Assembly (NCBI RefSeq): GCF_000237925.1
Contig: NW_017386034.1
Span: 124,001-188,000, forward strand
DNA: 64,000 bases
Origin: Schistosoma mansoni
Taxonomy: Eukaryota; Platyhelminthes; Trematoda; Strigeidida; Schistosomatidae
Direction: 5' to 3'
Made by a program: the position numbers and the translations under genes. Below the pieces are notes generated by a model. The model did not search any database and had not been told where the DNA came from. It worked only from the letters and a program-made list of their open reading frames with translations. The stretch's first letter is position 1; each line of letters opens with the position of its first letter. Below are positions 23,165-35,479 of this stretch, piece by piece.

Positions 23165-24984
23165 ATAGGGATCTTTAAACGATTATTTTGATATTTTTGA
23201 TTTTCTCTAACTAATCATATAGTTATGTAAATGTTCTGACTGTTTTTATATACAGGATAGACATTTGATGCGGTTTTCAAGTTTTAAAGTATTTTTTCAA
23301 TAAACTGGTGCAATTAAATGAAGTACGAACTTATAATATGACTCATTCGAAACGCCTATATCTACAAATTTGAAGTAGTACTTAACCGTTCGTGATTTAA
23401 ATATAGTCAAAATGCAATCTTTATCCAGTTTGCTTATGGAACCAAAGCTTATGACTAGAGAGATATGTCTGTAGGATAGTCTATATAATTGAGACAAATT
23501 TCATGATTAAGTTTGTATAGCAAAGAAATATATGAATATCTAGTAAAAATCTTAACACTTAGCAGTTTCATAAAATATCAGTGAAGCAAAGAAAAAAGAA
23601 TAATATTTGAGGGAAGTATGCACTGAAATTATCGCTACAGGCAACTTTATAATTACGGTTTTATAAAAATTGTAGCAAGCAAGTTACTACTTAATAAAAT
23701 AGACAAAGATATTAATGCTCTTCACTTTCTATACTCAGCTAACATTCTTGATAGTCATTTCATTTTTATAATTTGCATAATCAAATCATCCAGTACAGAG
23801 AAATAAACACTTATAAAAATACAATGTTCCCTGGTACTTTGGTCCACTTACCATATTCCACTTCATTATCTTATATTCTGCTGTTAGTTATGACTACAGC
23901 CCTTATTTTACGGCAGTTACTTTTCTGAATTCTAATCATTTAATCTACAACTCATTATACTATTGGACCTAGACTCTTCAACTTCATTTGACTAATTCAG
24001 GATTTCGTGGTCTAATTTTCAGTTTCTGCCAATTCATGTAATAACACAATGATCAAATAATTCCATTTTTATGGCTGTCTAATAAGTTAGTGATATATGT
24101 AACTCAACCAAGTAGCAAGATAGTATAATAACCCCATTAAAATATATTACTGTTTCACTGGTCACTATTTCTTACTATAGGATTAAGATTTCAGCTTCTT
24201 GTATTTTCTCATATTTTCAAACAAGAATTTTTAGCTAAAGAAGCAGTTTTACAGTCTGTAGTTAATAGAATTAACATAATACTACTGACACGCTTCAATA
24301 AACCTGAATGTGACGATTGTTCATAACGTGTTACATAATTCAATTCATACTAAAATTGAGTGTATTAACTAACCGTTGTCAATGGTAAATACTTAAGAAT
24401 AATAACAGTGAGAAAAATATACAACACAATAGACGGTTTTATTTCAGTAATTGACTCAATGATGTAAAACGTTTACTAAAATGAAATATTCAATGACATA
24501 ACTGACAAAGTTAAACAAATCACCATGTTCATTGTATTTTATCTTTGTACTGTATAGGGAAATTGAACTTCTTGAGGAAACTTTGATAGTCTGTGAACTA
24601 TTTTATGTCTATAAAAATTATAAATTGTCACAAGGGATCAAATGTCATTTTTTGTTTTTAAAAGCAAAGCTTAAACACTATCTATCCAAGGTAAGCAAAA
24701 TGACACACAAATTGATGATGTAGTCATAATCAGGGAACAGTTATCCACCTGATATATTCACTAACGAATTTTTTAAACACTAACACCGACAGTCAACGCA
24801 CTAATTTGTTATTAGTTTGTTATGAACATAATTCTTATAAATTTTAATTTTTTCCTAAGGGAATAATACTTTAATTTACAGTATAATTACCGTCATTATT
24901 ATTTTGGTGCGATTATTTAGTATTTTGAGATTTGGTCTTAGTACAGTCTGACATAATCCGAAAAAGTGTTAATGATTGAGTGTT
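23165..24984. other. AT-rich intergenic, nothing recognised
   Basis: Open frames of 63-66 codons occur, but none shows a family motif. No RNA gene or repeat identified. Confidence 0.5.
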
Positions 24985-25322
24985 TATAATGCTTGTGATT
25001 TAAGACAAATTCGAGGCAATATGCACAAGATGCACATATGACAATATGAGATTGATTAATTACAGTCGTAAACATCAATGGGTTGATTCAAACAACCAAT
25101 ACAAAAATGAATCAAACTTCACCTCATTGCACGAGCTAGTGGCTGTCATGGCTCAGTAACTAAATGAATAATGCGATGGCGTCTGAAGCGAACTGTACTA
25201 GGTTCGAATCTCGGAGAGGACATCAACTCTGAGATGTAATTACATCTATTTGACGAGTCTCAGATAAGAAGTGGCGCGCGCCCTGGATTCCAATGCTAGC
25301 CATTATCCATCTCCGCCTAACA
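24985..25322 (+). mobile_element. Family A SINE, decayed, tail preceding body
   Basis: About 24985-25100 is a family A 3' tail (cgaggcaatatgcacaagatg, then gattcaaacaaccaatac). About 25135-25322 is a plus-strand tRNA-like body (gatggcgtctgaagcgaac, B-box taggttcgaatctc) with a ribozyme relic (tttgacgagtctcag) in which GAAA is lost. The order tail then body suggests the remains of a tandem pair. Confidence 0.65.
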
Positions 25323-25616
25323 AGTATGTAATGTTTGCAATATGTCCAAAACAAAAGCCAGGTAAGATGAACCTACCTTTGTATCCATATGATTATCTAA
25401 CTTTCTCATTACATACCAGACGAAAACAAATACGATGTATATTAGTTATGAAATGGCTTGTTTGAACAACTGAGAGGTTTATTAGTTTTTTTCAGTATAA
25501 CATGGTCATGACACAGATCAATATCCACGTTGAAAAATTTTCTGAAAGGAATAATATGAAAATAAATACTATTTAATTTTTAGCAAATATTTTAATCAAC
25601 CGAAGAACAATATTAT
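25323..25616. other. AT-rich spacer
   Basis: Nothing recognised between the SINE relic and the LTR-like block. Confidence 0.4.
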
Positions 25617-25876
25617 TGTAGTGAATGAGAACACGACTGGAGACAATCGATAACCATACAGTAAACAGTTAATTTGCAAAATAACAATCAATCGTCTCAA
25701 TCTTGACCATTCTTTCTGCAAATATCACTCCGTCTTCTCTGATTTCATTGTTCTTGCATTTTCATACCGACTGCGCTTCGTTCCTGTATTTTTCTTATCA
25801 ATCTTCTGTCAAAATACATTCTATGTCTGACCATCACCATATACTGCTCATTTGGGTATAAGTAGACCACACCACA
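25617..25876 (-). mobile_element. Solo LTR-like fossil, about 260 bases
   Basis: The block begins TGTAGTGAATGAG and ends CACCACA, that is, TG...CA ends. Its reverse complement aligns along its length with 8340-8600, so it is a dispersed repeat. No internal region is attached. It is most simply a solo LTR of a schistosome Ty3/gypsy-type element; family assignment is tentative. Confidence 0.45.
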
Positions 25877-26342
25877 GTATAACTGAATTTGTATAAAGTT
25901 TTAGTAAAAAGTAATTAATCAGAGGACTCAGAGACTTTAGTAAAAAGAATCTGCGGATTTTTATTTTTAATCATTGTATTTTTGTTAATGGTTAGTTGAT
26001 ACCCAAGTGGCCTAATATTTCGCATTACTGTCAAGATCCATCAAAATGACTTCCTCAAAAAAAATTAAATGTAGATCTAAAGATAAATTTGGAAAATAAT
26101 GGGAGTTTAAGTAAACATCACTTTGCACTTAGTAAAATTAATTTCTTCCATTTTAAAAATTAATACTCAAATCTTGTTACCACTTAGCAAACCCTTCATG
26201 CACATAAAGATTTGTCTATTTAGTTTACAAAATTGCATACTTTTGGGGAGGATGGTCATCACCAGATACATTTTTAAGCTAAACTTCATTTTATTTAACC
26301 AATCAATAAATCTTTTCACATCAAATTTCTGTATTATACATA
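25877..26342. other. AT-rich intergenic before gap
   Basis: No feature supported. The open frame running into the gap is an artefact. Confidence 0.4.
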
Positions 26343-26765
26343 NNNNNNNNNNNNNNNNNNNNNNNNNNNNNNNNNNNNNNNNNNNNNNNNNNNNNNNNNN
26401 NNNNNNNNNNNNNNNNNNNNNNNNNNNNNNNNNNNNNNNNNNNNNNNNNNNNNNNNNNNNNNNNNNNNNNNNNNNNNNNNNNNNNNNNNNNNNNNNNNNN
26501 NNNNNNNNNNNNNNNNNNNNNNNNNNNNNNNNNNNNNNNNNNNNNNNNNNNNNNNNNNNNNNNNNNNNNNNNNNNNNNNNNNNNNNNNNNNNNNNNNNNN
26601 NNNNNNNNNNNNNNNNNNNNNNNNNNNNNNNNNNNNNNNNNNNNNNNNNNNNNNNNNNNNNNNNNNNNNNNNNNNNNNNNNNNNNNNNNNNNNNNNNNNN
26701 NNNNNNNNNNNNNNNNNNNNNNNNNNNNNNNNNNNNNNNNNNNNNNNNNNNNNNNNNNNNNNNNN
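26343..26765. other. Assembly gap, 423 unknown bases
   Basis: A run of N. The right edge cuts into a family A SINE, so the gap probably hides the rest of its left half. Confidence 1.
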
Positions 26766-27115
26766 TGGGTTGGTAAGCAGAGATGGATAGTGGCTAGCAG
26801 TGGAATCCAGGACGCGCCACTGAGTCCTGGCCGAGTGGTTAACGCGATGGCGTTTGAAGCGAGGGTACTGGGTTCGAGTCCCAGAGTGAACATCAACTCT
26901 GAAATGCAGGTAAATCCAGCTGACGAGTCCCAAATAGGACGAAACGCGTGTCCTGGATTCCACTGCTATCCACTATCCATCTTTGCTTATCATGCTTGTG
27001 AATAAAGGCCATATCGAGGCAGTACGCACAGTATGCACATATGCCAATTAGAGACTGACCAGTTGCAGTCCTAACACATCGATGGGAAGATTTAAACAAA
27101 CAATACTGAATGAAT
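26766..27115. mobile_element. Family A SINE, head-to-head pair clipped by the gap
   Basis: 26766-26819 is the minus-strand segment (gatggatagtggctagcag, ggaatccaggacgcgc). At about 26820 a complete plus-strand copy begins: A-box ccgagtggttaacgcgatgg, B-box ctgggttcgagtccc, hammerhead, and the 3' tail to about 27110 (aaacaaacaatactgaatg). This is the best-preserved tRNA-like body in the window. Confidence 0.85.
26914..26958 (+). ncRNA. Hammerhead ribozyme (Sm-alpha type), core intact
   Basis: Stem I atccag (26914-26919) pairs with ctggat (26953-26958). The core CTGACGA, stem II gtcc/ggac, GAAA (26941-26944), a short stem III and the GTC triplet are present. Predicted cut after 26952. Confidence 0.85.
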
Positions 27116-27229
27116 TTTCATTATGATAATGTTAATGAAAAAAATGGAACAATGAAATAGATCGAGATGTTAATTGTAATCCTATAAAGACCTTTTAACA
27201 AAAGAACTAAATGGAAGTTAGTAGCACAA

Positions 27230-27480
27230 TATCGTGAACTGGTCAGAGTTAGACACTAACACAGTTGGATGTCGTTTCACTAGTCTAGAGGTTAAATGTT
27301 AGTGCAAGACCTGTGGTCCTGGGTTCGAGTCCTCTATGTGGAATTGTGTATGTGCACTTCAGAGAAACCACATACTGTCACAAAACAGGCGTCCAGTGCT
27401 TCTAGTTTTCTAATGGTGGTTTATCATTATTTAGTTTATGATCTGAATAAAAATTCGACATTCTTCACAATCCTATAACG
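27230..27480 (+). mobile_element. Family B SINE, plus strand, diverged
   Basis: Lead-in gttagacactaacacagttg, A-box (tagtctagaggttaaatg) and B-box (cctgggttcgagtcc) are well kept. The ribozyme segment has lost its core (cttcagagaaacc), while gtccagtgcttct and the tail remain. Confidence 0.7.
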
Positions 27481-27550
27481 ATAAACTGACAAAAATATGG
27501 AAGATGATTGAAAGTTTTTTTTATACCGTGACTTTAATGAACATTATAAT

Positions 27551-28335
27551 TTTCAACTATGAAAAATACTAAATCTCCACAAAACCCCTTCTGATAATTT
27601 TCAATAATTTCTCATCAGGTTCTACAATTATAAATCCAAATTAAATGATCCACAAAAGAAAATTGTCCAAGTTGAAGGCAGAGTACAAGGAGTGTTGGTT
27701 GTCATATAAAGTAAAATCGAATCGTTAATGTAAGGATGACTAATATGAAGTGTTAACTTGAATCAGTTTATCGTAAGATAAATGATCAGAATATATATAG
27801 TTGACATGGGGTGAGATAGAACAATGGGATTACAAATCAGAAATTACGTAATATGTAGAATAATATGAATTAGGTCAGATATAGTAAATAGGGGTGGATG
27901 CTGAATAAATTTCTCTCAAAGGTTAGCAAGTGTGATGATAATAATAATAATGACTGGTAAGATGTGTATATAAAATAAGTTTAGGATATAAAAATGAACA
28001 TTAATCAAATTAATGTCACCATATTATAAAATTGATTATTAACAAGTTGACCCTGAAGTTGGCCAGGGTAAAAGGAGTGGCTGGACATATTTCTTTTGGA
28101 TGCAAAGCTCTGGCTTTTTGATCCGAATAGCAATTCATATAAGTCATCCCAACACTAACGATTCGATTTATTTTATATAACAAACACTCCTTGATTCACA
28201 TGTTACAGTTTCTTAAATGATGTACTCTGCCTTCAACTTGGCCAATTTTCTTTTGTGGATCATTTAATTTAGATTTGTAATTGAAGAACCTGATGAGAAA
28301 TTAATGAAAAGAATATTCTTCGTTCATATAATTGT
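27551..28335. mobile_element. Penelope-related foldback element abutting a family B tail
   Basis: A family B 3' tail (27551-27597, complement of the ggggttttgtggagat segment) directly abuts the minus-strand terminal fold (CTGATGAG, complement at about 27611-27618). The arms are inverted repeats: 27605-27735 and about 28160-28335 share ggttctacaatta, atgatccacaaaagaaaatt and ttgaaggcagagta or complements. Near 28075-28140 is a trace of the Penelope ORF end (ggagtggctggacatattt), also seen at 36480. It looks like an internally deleted, inverted derivative. Confidence 0.65.
28286..28325 (+). ncRNA. Minimal hammerhead-like motif (Penelope-related)
   Basis: GAAC (28286-28289), CTGATGAG, an AT-only stem II, GAA (28306-28308), palindromic AAGAATATTCTT (28309-28320), C28321, GTTC (28322-28325). 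Same plan as 23104-23143 with core N7 = T instead of A. Confidence 0.55.
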
Positions 28336-28684
28336 GTTATTAAAATATTTTCCTTTATATTACTAATTTAATGGAATTCAATAGGAATATAATAAATACC
28401 TTCCATAAACTATTACAATTGATTAAACATATGGTTCTTTTCTTTTCTTTTTGTCACTAATATCAATTTCATTCCCTTGTCTATCATTTTATTTTCTGTA
28501 GAGAGGAAACTCTTAAAATATTGATTCCATTTAATTACCTTTTCTTTTTTTTGTTTGAGCTAAAGAGGAAATTTACTTAACAACTGTCTATCATATGTGT
28601 TTTATGAAAAAGAACATTTTTGCTTTCAACTCTATTAAAATAAATTAAAAGTTAAAAAATATCTTGTCAATAAAATTCTTAAAT

Positions 28685-29065
28685 TATTGTCGAAATCCAA
28701 CCAATCCACGAAGTTGAGCAACCATTCACCAATTGTCTTTAGTGAGTTTCTATCTCACAACAGACGTGGTTTGAATTCCACTGGTCACTGCTTCTCACTA
28801 GAACTCCAGGATTGACCTCTCAACGTCAGTCACTAGTGAGCATGTGATTATTATCGGTTAAGTGCTCTGGCGTGAGACTGATAGGTCCTGGGTTTAAATC
28901 TCGCGAGGCGAGATCGTGGATGCGCACTGCTGAAGAGTCCCATAACAGGACGAAACGGCCTTCCAGTGCTTCCAGGTTTTCCCTGGTGGTCTAGCTTCAA
29001 TCGACTCACGCTTTCAACTGTGAAAATACTAAATCTCCACAAAAACCCCTTCTGATAATAATATT
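28685..29065 (+). mobile_element. Family B SINE with mixed-orientation 5' part
   Basis: 28685-28840 is the 5' extension on the minus strand (complements of ggttgctcaacttcgtggat and cacgtctgttgtgagat). From about 28853 the plus-strand tRNA-like body, B-box (cctgggtttaaatctc), ribozyme and full 3' tail (to ccccttctgataat) follow. Confidence 0.75.
28924..28969 (+). ncRNA. Hammerhead ribozyme (family B SINE), core intact
   Basis: Stem I gcactg (28924-28929) with cagtgc (28964-28969). Core CTGAAGA, stem II gtcc/ggac, GAAA (28952-28955), stem III cggcct (one weak pair), TTC triplet. Predicted cut after 28963. Confidence 0.7.
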
Positions 29066-29334
29066 GTCAAAACGTTTTTCGAAGATACTTAATTAAATAC
29101 ACAAGTAACGTTCTTTTTTATTTATCATAGATTTAAAACGGTTGACTCGATATAAAAGTATCTTTATTGATTTTATTCTTGGTAGATTTAATATCTATCC
29201 AAATTTTAGAGTAGTTTATAGAGTGTAATCAAAACTGCTCATCTATACTAGTGATAGTTAAGAGATTTTGTTGACCAGGATTAATTAATTAATACTGTTA
29301 GCTTATAATCATGAACTGACTATGAACTAATAGA

Positions 29335-29480
29335 TATGGGACAGGTGTTTCTCCGTAGCATAGAACTTTTCATAAGAGCCCATTATTGAAATCACATGAG
29401 ATTGAACTCAAAACGTTCAGCATTGGCATGGAATGCTTTCATTTTAAACCACTGAGTTGGTGTTCATTTCTAACTGCTGA
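29335..29480 (-). mobile_element. Family B SINE relic (minus strand)
   Basis: Complement of a B-box (gagattgaactcaaaacg) and A-box (ttttaaaccactgagttgg). Very diverged. Confidence 0.35.
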
Positions 29481-32400
29481 AGCTTCTGAACGTTTCACGT
29501 TCGTTATTCACTGGCATTATGATTTCTTTTTAGCTATTCATAAATAAAAAGCCTAGTTTTGTAAGAATTACAATATATTGGAACAAAGACATAATCATAT
29601 AAGAGCAAAATAAAAGTAGCTGAAGTAAGAGTTTTTGATCACTCCGCTGTTTGGAATTCAGAAAATCTTTATATACTGATACTGAACTTCTGAGCACGAA
29701 GTAACATTTTGTTATTAATATAACTTGTATAACTCATATGACTATTAAAGATGAAGAAATTATACTGATTCAAGTTATTCTATACTTAAGTACAAAATGA
29801 TTAGCATTTTCTGATTTATATACCCTGCAGCAATTTCCCATAAAAAATGGTTATTTAATATGAAATATACTAGTAACAGTATTCACTTACATTATCACAA
29901 ATAAGAAAATAAAGTTCCCCTGTTGTGGCTTAGCTTCGTTAATCAATCACCTTGATAACCGTCATTATATGGATCTGAACGGTGTTTGAATTCAGAAGAC
30001 AATCTAAAACTAGCAGCTTTATTTCTCTAGATATACAGCCTTTTCATTTGAGTAAGCAAATTATCATCAATGTATAAGGGTTTTTAAAATATCTCTAATG
30101 ACAGTATTGTCACTCGGATTTCAGTTGTTTGTTCTATATTAACTTTGAAAAAAACAACTTGAAAATATACTTGAAGACTTTCAGTACCGGAAAAGAGCAG
30201 TTTTACGTCTAAGGCCTAGATACTTGTTTGTGCATGCCAGAAAATGATAGTTGATTTGATTACAATAAGTATTCATTCGCCTAAACAACTTTAACTGATA
30301 AACAAAAGCGACAACTATTTAGGTAAATGGTGTCGAAATCAAAAAGCACTTTTTTGCTACCTAAATCATGGTCCAGAGTTTACAACAGCATGCCACGATA
30401 CCTAAAGTGAGACTTGTTAGTTAAAATCCATGTCACCTGAGCTTTAACTGTGTCTAGAAAGTTGGCTAGTTATCATGAAATCACAGCTGGATAATACTGT
30501 AATTCTATTAAAAAACGGTAATCTGGGCTTTAAAATCGAAACTGAGAAGTCGATTGTACTGAACTATAGTCCTACGGTTCTTAATTGGTCCCCACTCATT
30601 GTCGCTGAAGTAATAGTGATAAAAGTGATATTTCTAAATGTTCACACTAGTCTCCATAAACAAACTAATATTATCGACGAACAGATCCTATTGTCTGTAA
30701 TAAACCATGTTTCACACTATTTTTTCTATTTTTTGCAATGTTTAACTAATAACTTCTCTGTGATAAGTTAGGCAGGACTGTCCATGCTCACTGATTTCTT
30801 ACTTTAATTAAATGTTTTGCCTATATTTTAACTTTGATTTGAAGAATTAATACCAGAATTCAAATTTAACTTACATTCTCAGTGTCTATATTGAGTAGTA
30901 TCTGTCAGAGGTCTTCTGTGCAGATAAGTTGAAGTTCTTACAAATATGAGTGTGAAAGCTGATACATTCGTGAGAGATGTTGGAAGTTTCTTTCAGTCTT
31001 AGATTTTTATGTAAAGCATGAGGAAGGTATAATTATACCAACTGATATGGTTAAATACTTTCTTAGTTTTAAATAGAATTTTCACAAATTCGGGATGTGA
31101 CACATTTGTTAGGTGTTACGAAGTATTTGAGAACCGAAGTTCATCAGTATCTAAAGTAATATTGAAAAATGAACGAACTGAATAAGCTGACAACTTAAAT
31201 TAACTCAGAAGCGTTATCACTTCCGAAAGTTCAGGACCAAAGGTTTTCAACGGTGATACAAACGATTCGTTCTATTTCTTAACACCTGAAGTTCCTCAAC
31301 AAAAAAAAGAAGAATAAACACTACTACTACTACTACCAAATTTCAGAAACCTAGAATTAGCCAGATATTTCATCTGATAAGTTCTTTCAGTTTATTTGAG
31401 CATACATTTCATACGTGTGCACATAATGGATCAATTTTCGCGATTAACAGCATAGACTAGATCATTTTGAATTCTGTGAGGAGAAGAATAAATCTGATTC
31501 ATTCATGTTTACAGAATGGTAGCGCTTCACTAATTTGGATTGATAATTTAATGTGAATTTATTTTAAACTTAATGCTGCTATGCAAAGTAGAAAACATTC
31601 GCAATCTTATCCTGTAACCATCTATCGTGTCTTGTAATCAACCATTAAAAAGGGAATGGGTGTTGCTAAAAGAGTTTGTTATTCTACAACTGTCGTTCAT
31701 AATAGCATATACATGTCTTATCGAACATGATGAATTGTTTGTCTCAATCCAGTACAACATATTGGAAGGTCTACTCATTTTGAAAGTATTACGTTTTATT
31801 GAGCTGGATTGTGTAATCCTGAAATACTTCTAGACAACCTGTTCGGGAATTCAGGATTTTGATATACACAAATTTGATTGATTACTGTCTAGTATTTGCT
31901 TAAAAGTATCGGTATATTGATTTTAACTGCCTATATTAATGGTTTAATCTTTGACCCTCTAGTTATTTACCACTTTCTTTATGGATTGATAAACTTAGTC
32001 TTTTTTCAATATGTTTAATGATTGCTGAGGAATTTAAATCACAAAAGTTCACAACTTAGCCATCTACTTTTTGTATTGTTTCTGCTCACAATGTTGACAT
32101 TTTACCTATCTGTCAAATTTAAATCAGAAATTTGTTGTAAACTAATTCACAAACTTTTAAAATTAGTATTGACGTCGTTAAAACATTCACCGACAGTTTA
32201 CATAACTTCTAAGCAATAACATATTATTACCAAATTAAAAGACAGTAACTAACTACTGTAAACTAGTTTATAATTTTCTCATTGTATATATATCTATCTG
32301 TATACCTGATTTATCATTTCAAAAAAATAAAGCATATTTGCAGTTAATCTTTTCGTTATTACTCTACTCAGAGAATAAAAAAGTAGGAAATACTCTTGAT

Positions 32401-33749
32401 TACAACATAAATTCATTTTAAACAAAAAAAGAGGGAAAACAAAGTCATAAAATATTATGATTTGTATTGAGGGGATTTTTTATACCATTACTTTTTTAAT
32501 AATGATATCTATCTTAATATTAATGAGGCACACATCCAGTTGGGAAGGAATCAGTGGCATACATACAAGTATTACGTACATTTACTCAATAAAGAATCAT
32601 ATAAACATATAACATAACAATATTGAATTGAGTAAAACATTTTCTGAGGAAGTTAGTGTTACATATATTGTAGAAAAGTCGGTTTTGATTGTTACTGTCA
32701 TCAATAATTACTTTAATACTATTGACATTTATGTAGCTTTTAGTTGTTTTTCTTTCTGCCACTACTACTATTACTACTACTACTAATATTAATTTTTGTC
32801 AAATATTCTGGTTAATAATAATAATTATTATTATTATAAAAATCATAAAAGCTCTGTATAATCATTTTTCATGCTTGTTTCTATAGTGTTCTACCTTTTC
32901 TCCATATTATAATTTAATAATGATGACTTGTAAATAAAAGTAAGTCATTTAAAATGATGTAAACAATTTATGGTGTGTTTTTTTAGTTATTCCCTTTCTC
33001 CCTATTTCATCCCCTTCACTCTTTCTCTATCTCTCCCTCTGTCTTGCTGCTTTTCAACTTTTATTTGCTTAGTTAATTTAATCTCAGGTTCTTATGAATG
33101 GAAACAATGAAAATGAACACTGAATATTACTAATAAAAGATAAATAAATATATTTGTTTATATTGATAAATTGAGATGAATAACTATGAGTACCTTGATA
33201 GGATGAAACAACTGTTCCCTGTTACGAAGTATTCAATGGTTCTTAAGTAGATATCAGTTATGAAAGCTAAAAATATTTTAACAAACCATTTGAGTTAATC
33301 ATAAGAAAGTTTTAGTTTTTGTATTGACATATAGGTGAGTTAGTGAACTGAAGGCAATCATTTAGAAAGTTAACAATTACAATAACTTCTTTTCAATATA
33401 GAACCTATCCTTCAGCTATAAAACAGAATGATAAATTTTTTAAATCAAATTATAGAGAAGGATTATTGACAGAGTTTTGTTTTGAAAGTGTTCACTGAAG
33501 CTAGTCGAAATAATAATACAATGGAGTGCCACACACAAAATTAAATTCATCCACTTCAAAATTAACAATGACGAAGAGTAGGCGAAGTATTTACTTGGCA
33601 CGTACAAATCTATATAATGTAATTATTTATTGAAACAGATTTATGACTTTTGTAGATTCCTTAATATTATGCTTACAATAATATGGAACAAATATATACA
33701 AAGTTAAATATACTACTATCTATTTAAAAATTCAAACTTTTAACCAGTT
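29481..33749. other. Long AT-rich intergenic stretch
   Basis: About 4.3 kb without a recognisable gene. It holds short triplet runs (act)n near 31321-31337 and 32760-32790, and ATT/AAT runs near 32815-32840. Open frames of 65-98 codons carry no family signature that I can defend. Confidence 0.45.
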
Positions 33750-33850
33750 TTAAGCAAAGATGGACATTGGCTAGCAGTCGAATCCAGGACGCGCGTTTCA
33801 TCTTATTTGGGACTCGCCAACTGGATGTACCTGCATCTCAGAGTTACCAA
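33750..33850 (-). mobile_element. Family A SINE fragment (minus strand)
   Basis: Complement of the hammerhead block: gatggacattggctagcagt, aatccaggacgcgcgtttca, then the loop and stem. On the minus strand the core reads TTGGCGA instead of CTGANGA and the base before GAAA has changed, so the ribozyme is dead. The tRNA-like body is missing. Confidence 0.75.
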
Positions 33851-34257
33851 GTGAATTGCAATCAATTGTTTTCGAAATCAAAACAAAAAAATATAAAATT
33901 CTCTTAAATTATTATGAACAAAATATTTAATTTTTTCAATAAAATAACACTTCATTAAATTAATTTTTTTTATATATTTTTAAAAAACACATAAATACTT
34001 TAATTAATTAAAAAAATTCACATTCAAAAGTTTGTAATAAATTATTCATATGTACCTCTCCCCGTCACCATAACAATAAAACTAGACGCCATTTTGTTTT
34101 ATTTTTTTCTTTCTTTTTTATTTATTTGTTATAAATTCAAATTATCAAATCCCTTATGAATAATAAACAAACTATTGAGTAACTTTATTAATAAATCAAT
34201 TTTTTTAGTTTATAACTGGGTTTTTTTTGTATTATTTTTTATTTACTAAATGAATAT
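33851..34257. other. Very AT-rich spacer
   Basis: Homopolymer-rich AT sequence. No feature. Confidence 0.5.
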
Positions 34258-34445
34258 TTATAGAGTTGAGATCATGAGTCAATTGAAGCTAGACCACCAT
34301 GGAAAACCTGGAAGCACTGGACGGCCGTTTCGTCCTATTATGGGACTCCTGGAGTTCTAGTGAGAAGCGGTAACCGGTGGAGTTCAACCAGGTCTGTTGT
34401 GAGATAGTAACTCACTGATGACATTGGTGAATGGTTGAATCAAAT
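34258..34445. mobile_element. Family B SINE, inverted junction copy
   Basis: The minus-strand tail and ribozyme half (34258-34348) are joined directly to the plus-strand 5' extension (ggagttctagtgagaagcgg, then gtctgttgtgagatagtaac). The switch falls inside the hammerhead core, so only its second half remains. Confidence 0.7.
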
Positions 34446-34544
34446 TAATTAATGATAAATTTACTATGGTGTTTTAATGTGTTTAAAAATGGTTCTTGTC
34501 AGAATGAGGGTTTATGGAAATTGTAGCAATTTATTGGTTGAGTT

Positions 34545-34680
34545 AATTGAGTTAATTGAAGCCAGACCACTGTAGAAAACCTGGAAGCACTGGACGACCG
34601 TTTCGTCATGGTATGGGACCCCTCAGCAGCGCGTCTCCAAGACCTTGTACGCTGTGTTCGAAACCAGGAATTTTTGTCTC
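34545..34680 (-). mobile_element. Family B SINE fragment (minus strand)
   Basis: Tail and ribozyme segment in complement (gaagcactggacgaccgttt, then gggacccctcagcag). On the minus strand the core is CTGAGGG, with the last A lost. Confidence 0.65.
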
Positions 34681-35154
34681 ATGAGCGAACTCTTAAACTC
34701 TATATTTGTATTATTCTTGGCAAGTAAAGACGAGGTCCAAAACCTCTTATCAAATTACGATACTTCAGAAGAAAAATAAACCTTGTAGAAACTTATTAAT
34801 GTTTTATGATTCATCCAAACAAAATGTTTATCTTCAATCTTGTGCGTATCGTTTTTTTCTTCTATGATTTAACAGGACATAAGAATATACCAAATATTTT
34901 TATCAAACCTAATTAGAGATAAGTGTTATGTGAGTTTGCTGAATTTTGATTTGACAGTAGTAGGGTATTAACTTCGAAGTATTTGAAAACACATATTACA
35001 CTAAATATCAGGGAAATATATCAAAACCATCAAGGTAATAAGAACTTAGTCTATCAGGTTTGTTAGTAATCGCACTCCAAAAGCAAATACTCATATTACC
35101 TTTAAATTACCTCCAAACCTGTAAACCTATCTATCTTTTCTCTCACTTAATTAA
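34681..35154. other. AT-rich spacer before gap
   Basis: Nothing recognised. Confidence 0.4.
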
Positions 35155-35354
35155 NNNNNNNNNNNNNNNNNNNNNNNNNNNNNNNNNNNNNNNNNNNNNN
35201 NNNNNNNNNNNNNNNNNNNNNNNNNNNNNNNNNNNNNNNNNNNNNNNNNNNNNNNNNNNNNNNNNNNNNNNNNNNNNNNNNNNNNNNNNNNNNNNNNNNN
35301 NNNNNNNNNNNNNNNNNNNNNNNNNNNNNNNNNNNNNNNNNNNNNNNNNNNNNN
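35155..35354. other. Assembly gap, 200 unknown bases
   Basis: A run of N of round length, probably a placeholder. Confidence 1.
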
Positions 35355-35479
35355 CATGCTTGCTTAACGTGTCTGTAATATTGGATAACTGCGTGTGGTT
35401 CGATAATAAACTGTAGTTGCTGCTTTCCTTCGTCTTCTGATTTTACGCACCGTTAAGTTTAGAATTATAACGGTTATCG

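Noticed and set aside
26820-26890. Possible genuine tRNA gene
   Set aside because: A- and B-box are present, but the body is the repeated family A SINE head without a proper acceptor stem; same for family B bodies.
26123-26963. Long frames of 191-217 codons
   Set aside because: Most of their length is the N gap at 26343-26765; the rest is family A SINE.
30475-30771. 98-codon frame with GFKIETEKS, slightly like the region after the YADD motif of reverse transcriptases
   Set aside because: The resemblance is too short and no neighbouring RT motif is present.
31321-31337. Possible CRISPR-like or satellite array at triplet runs
   Set aside because: Simple trinucleotide microsatellite without spacers.
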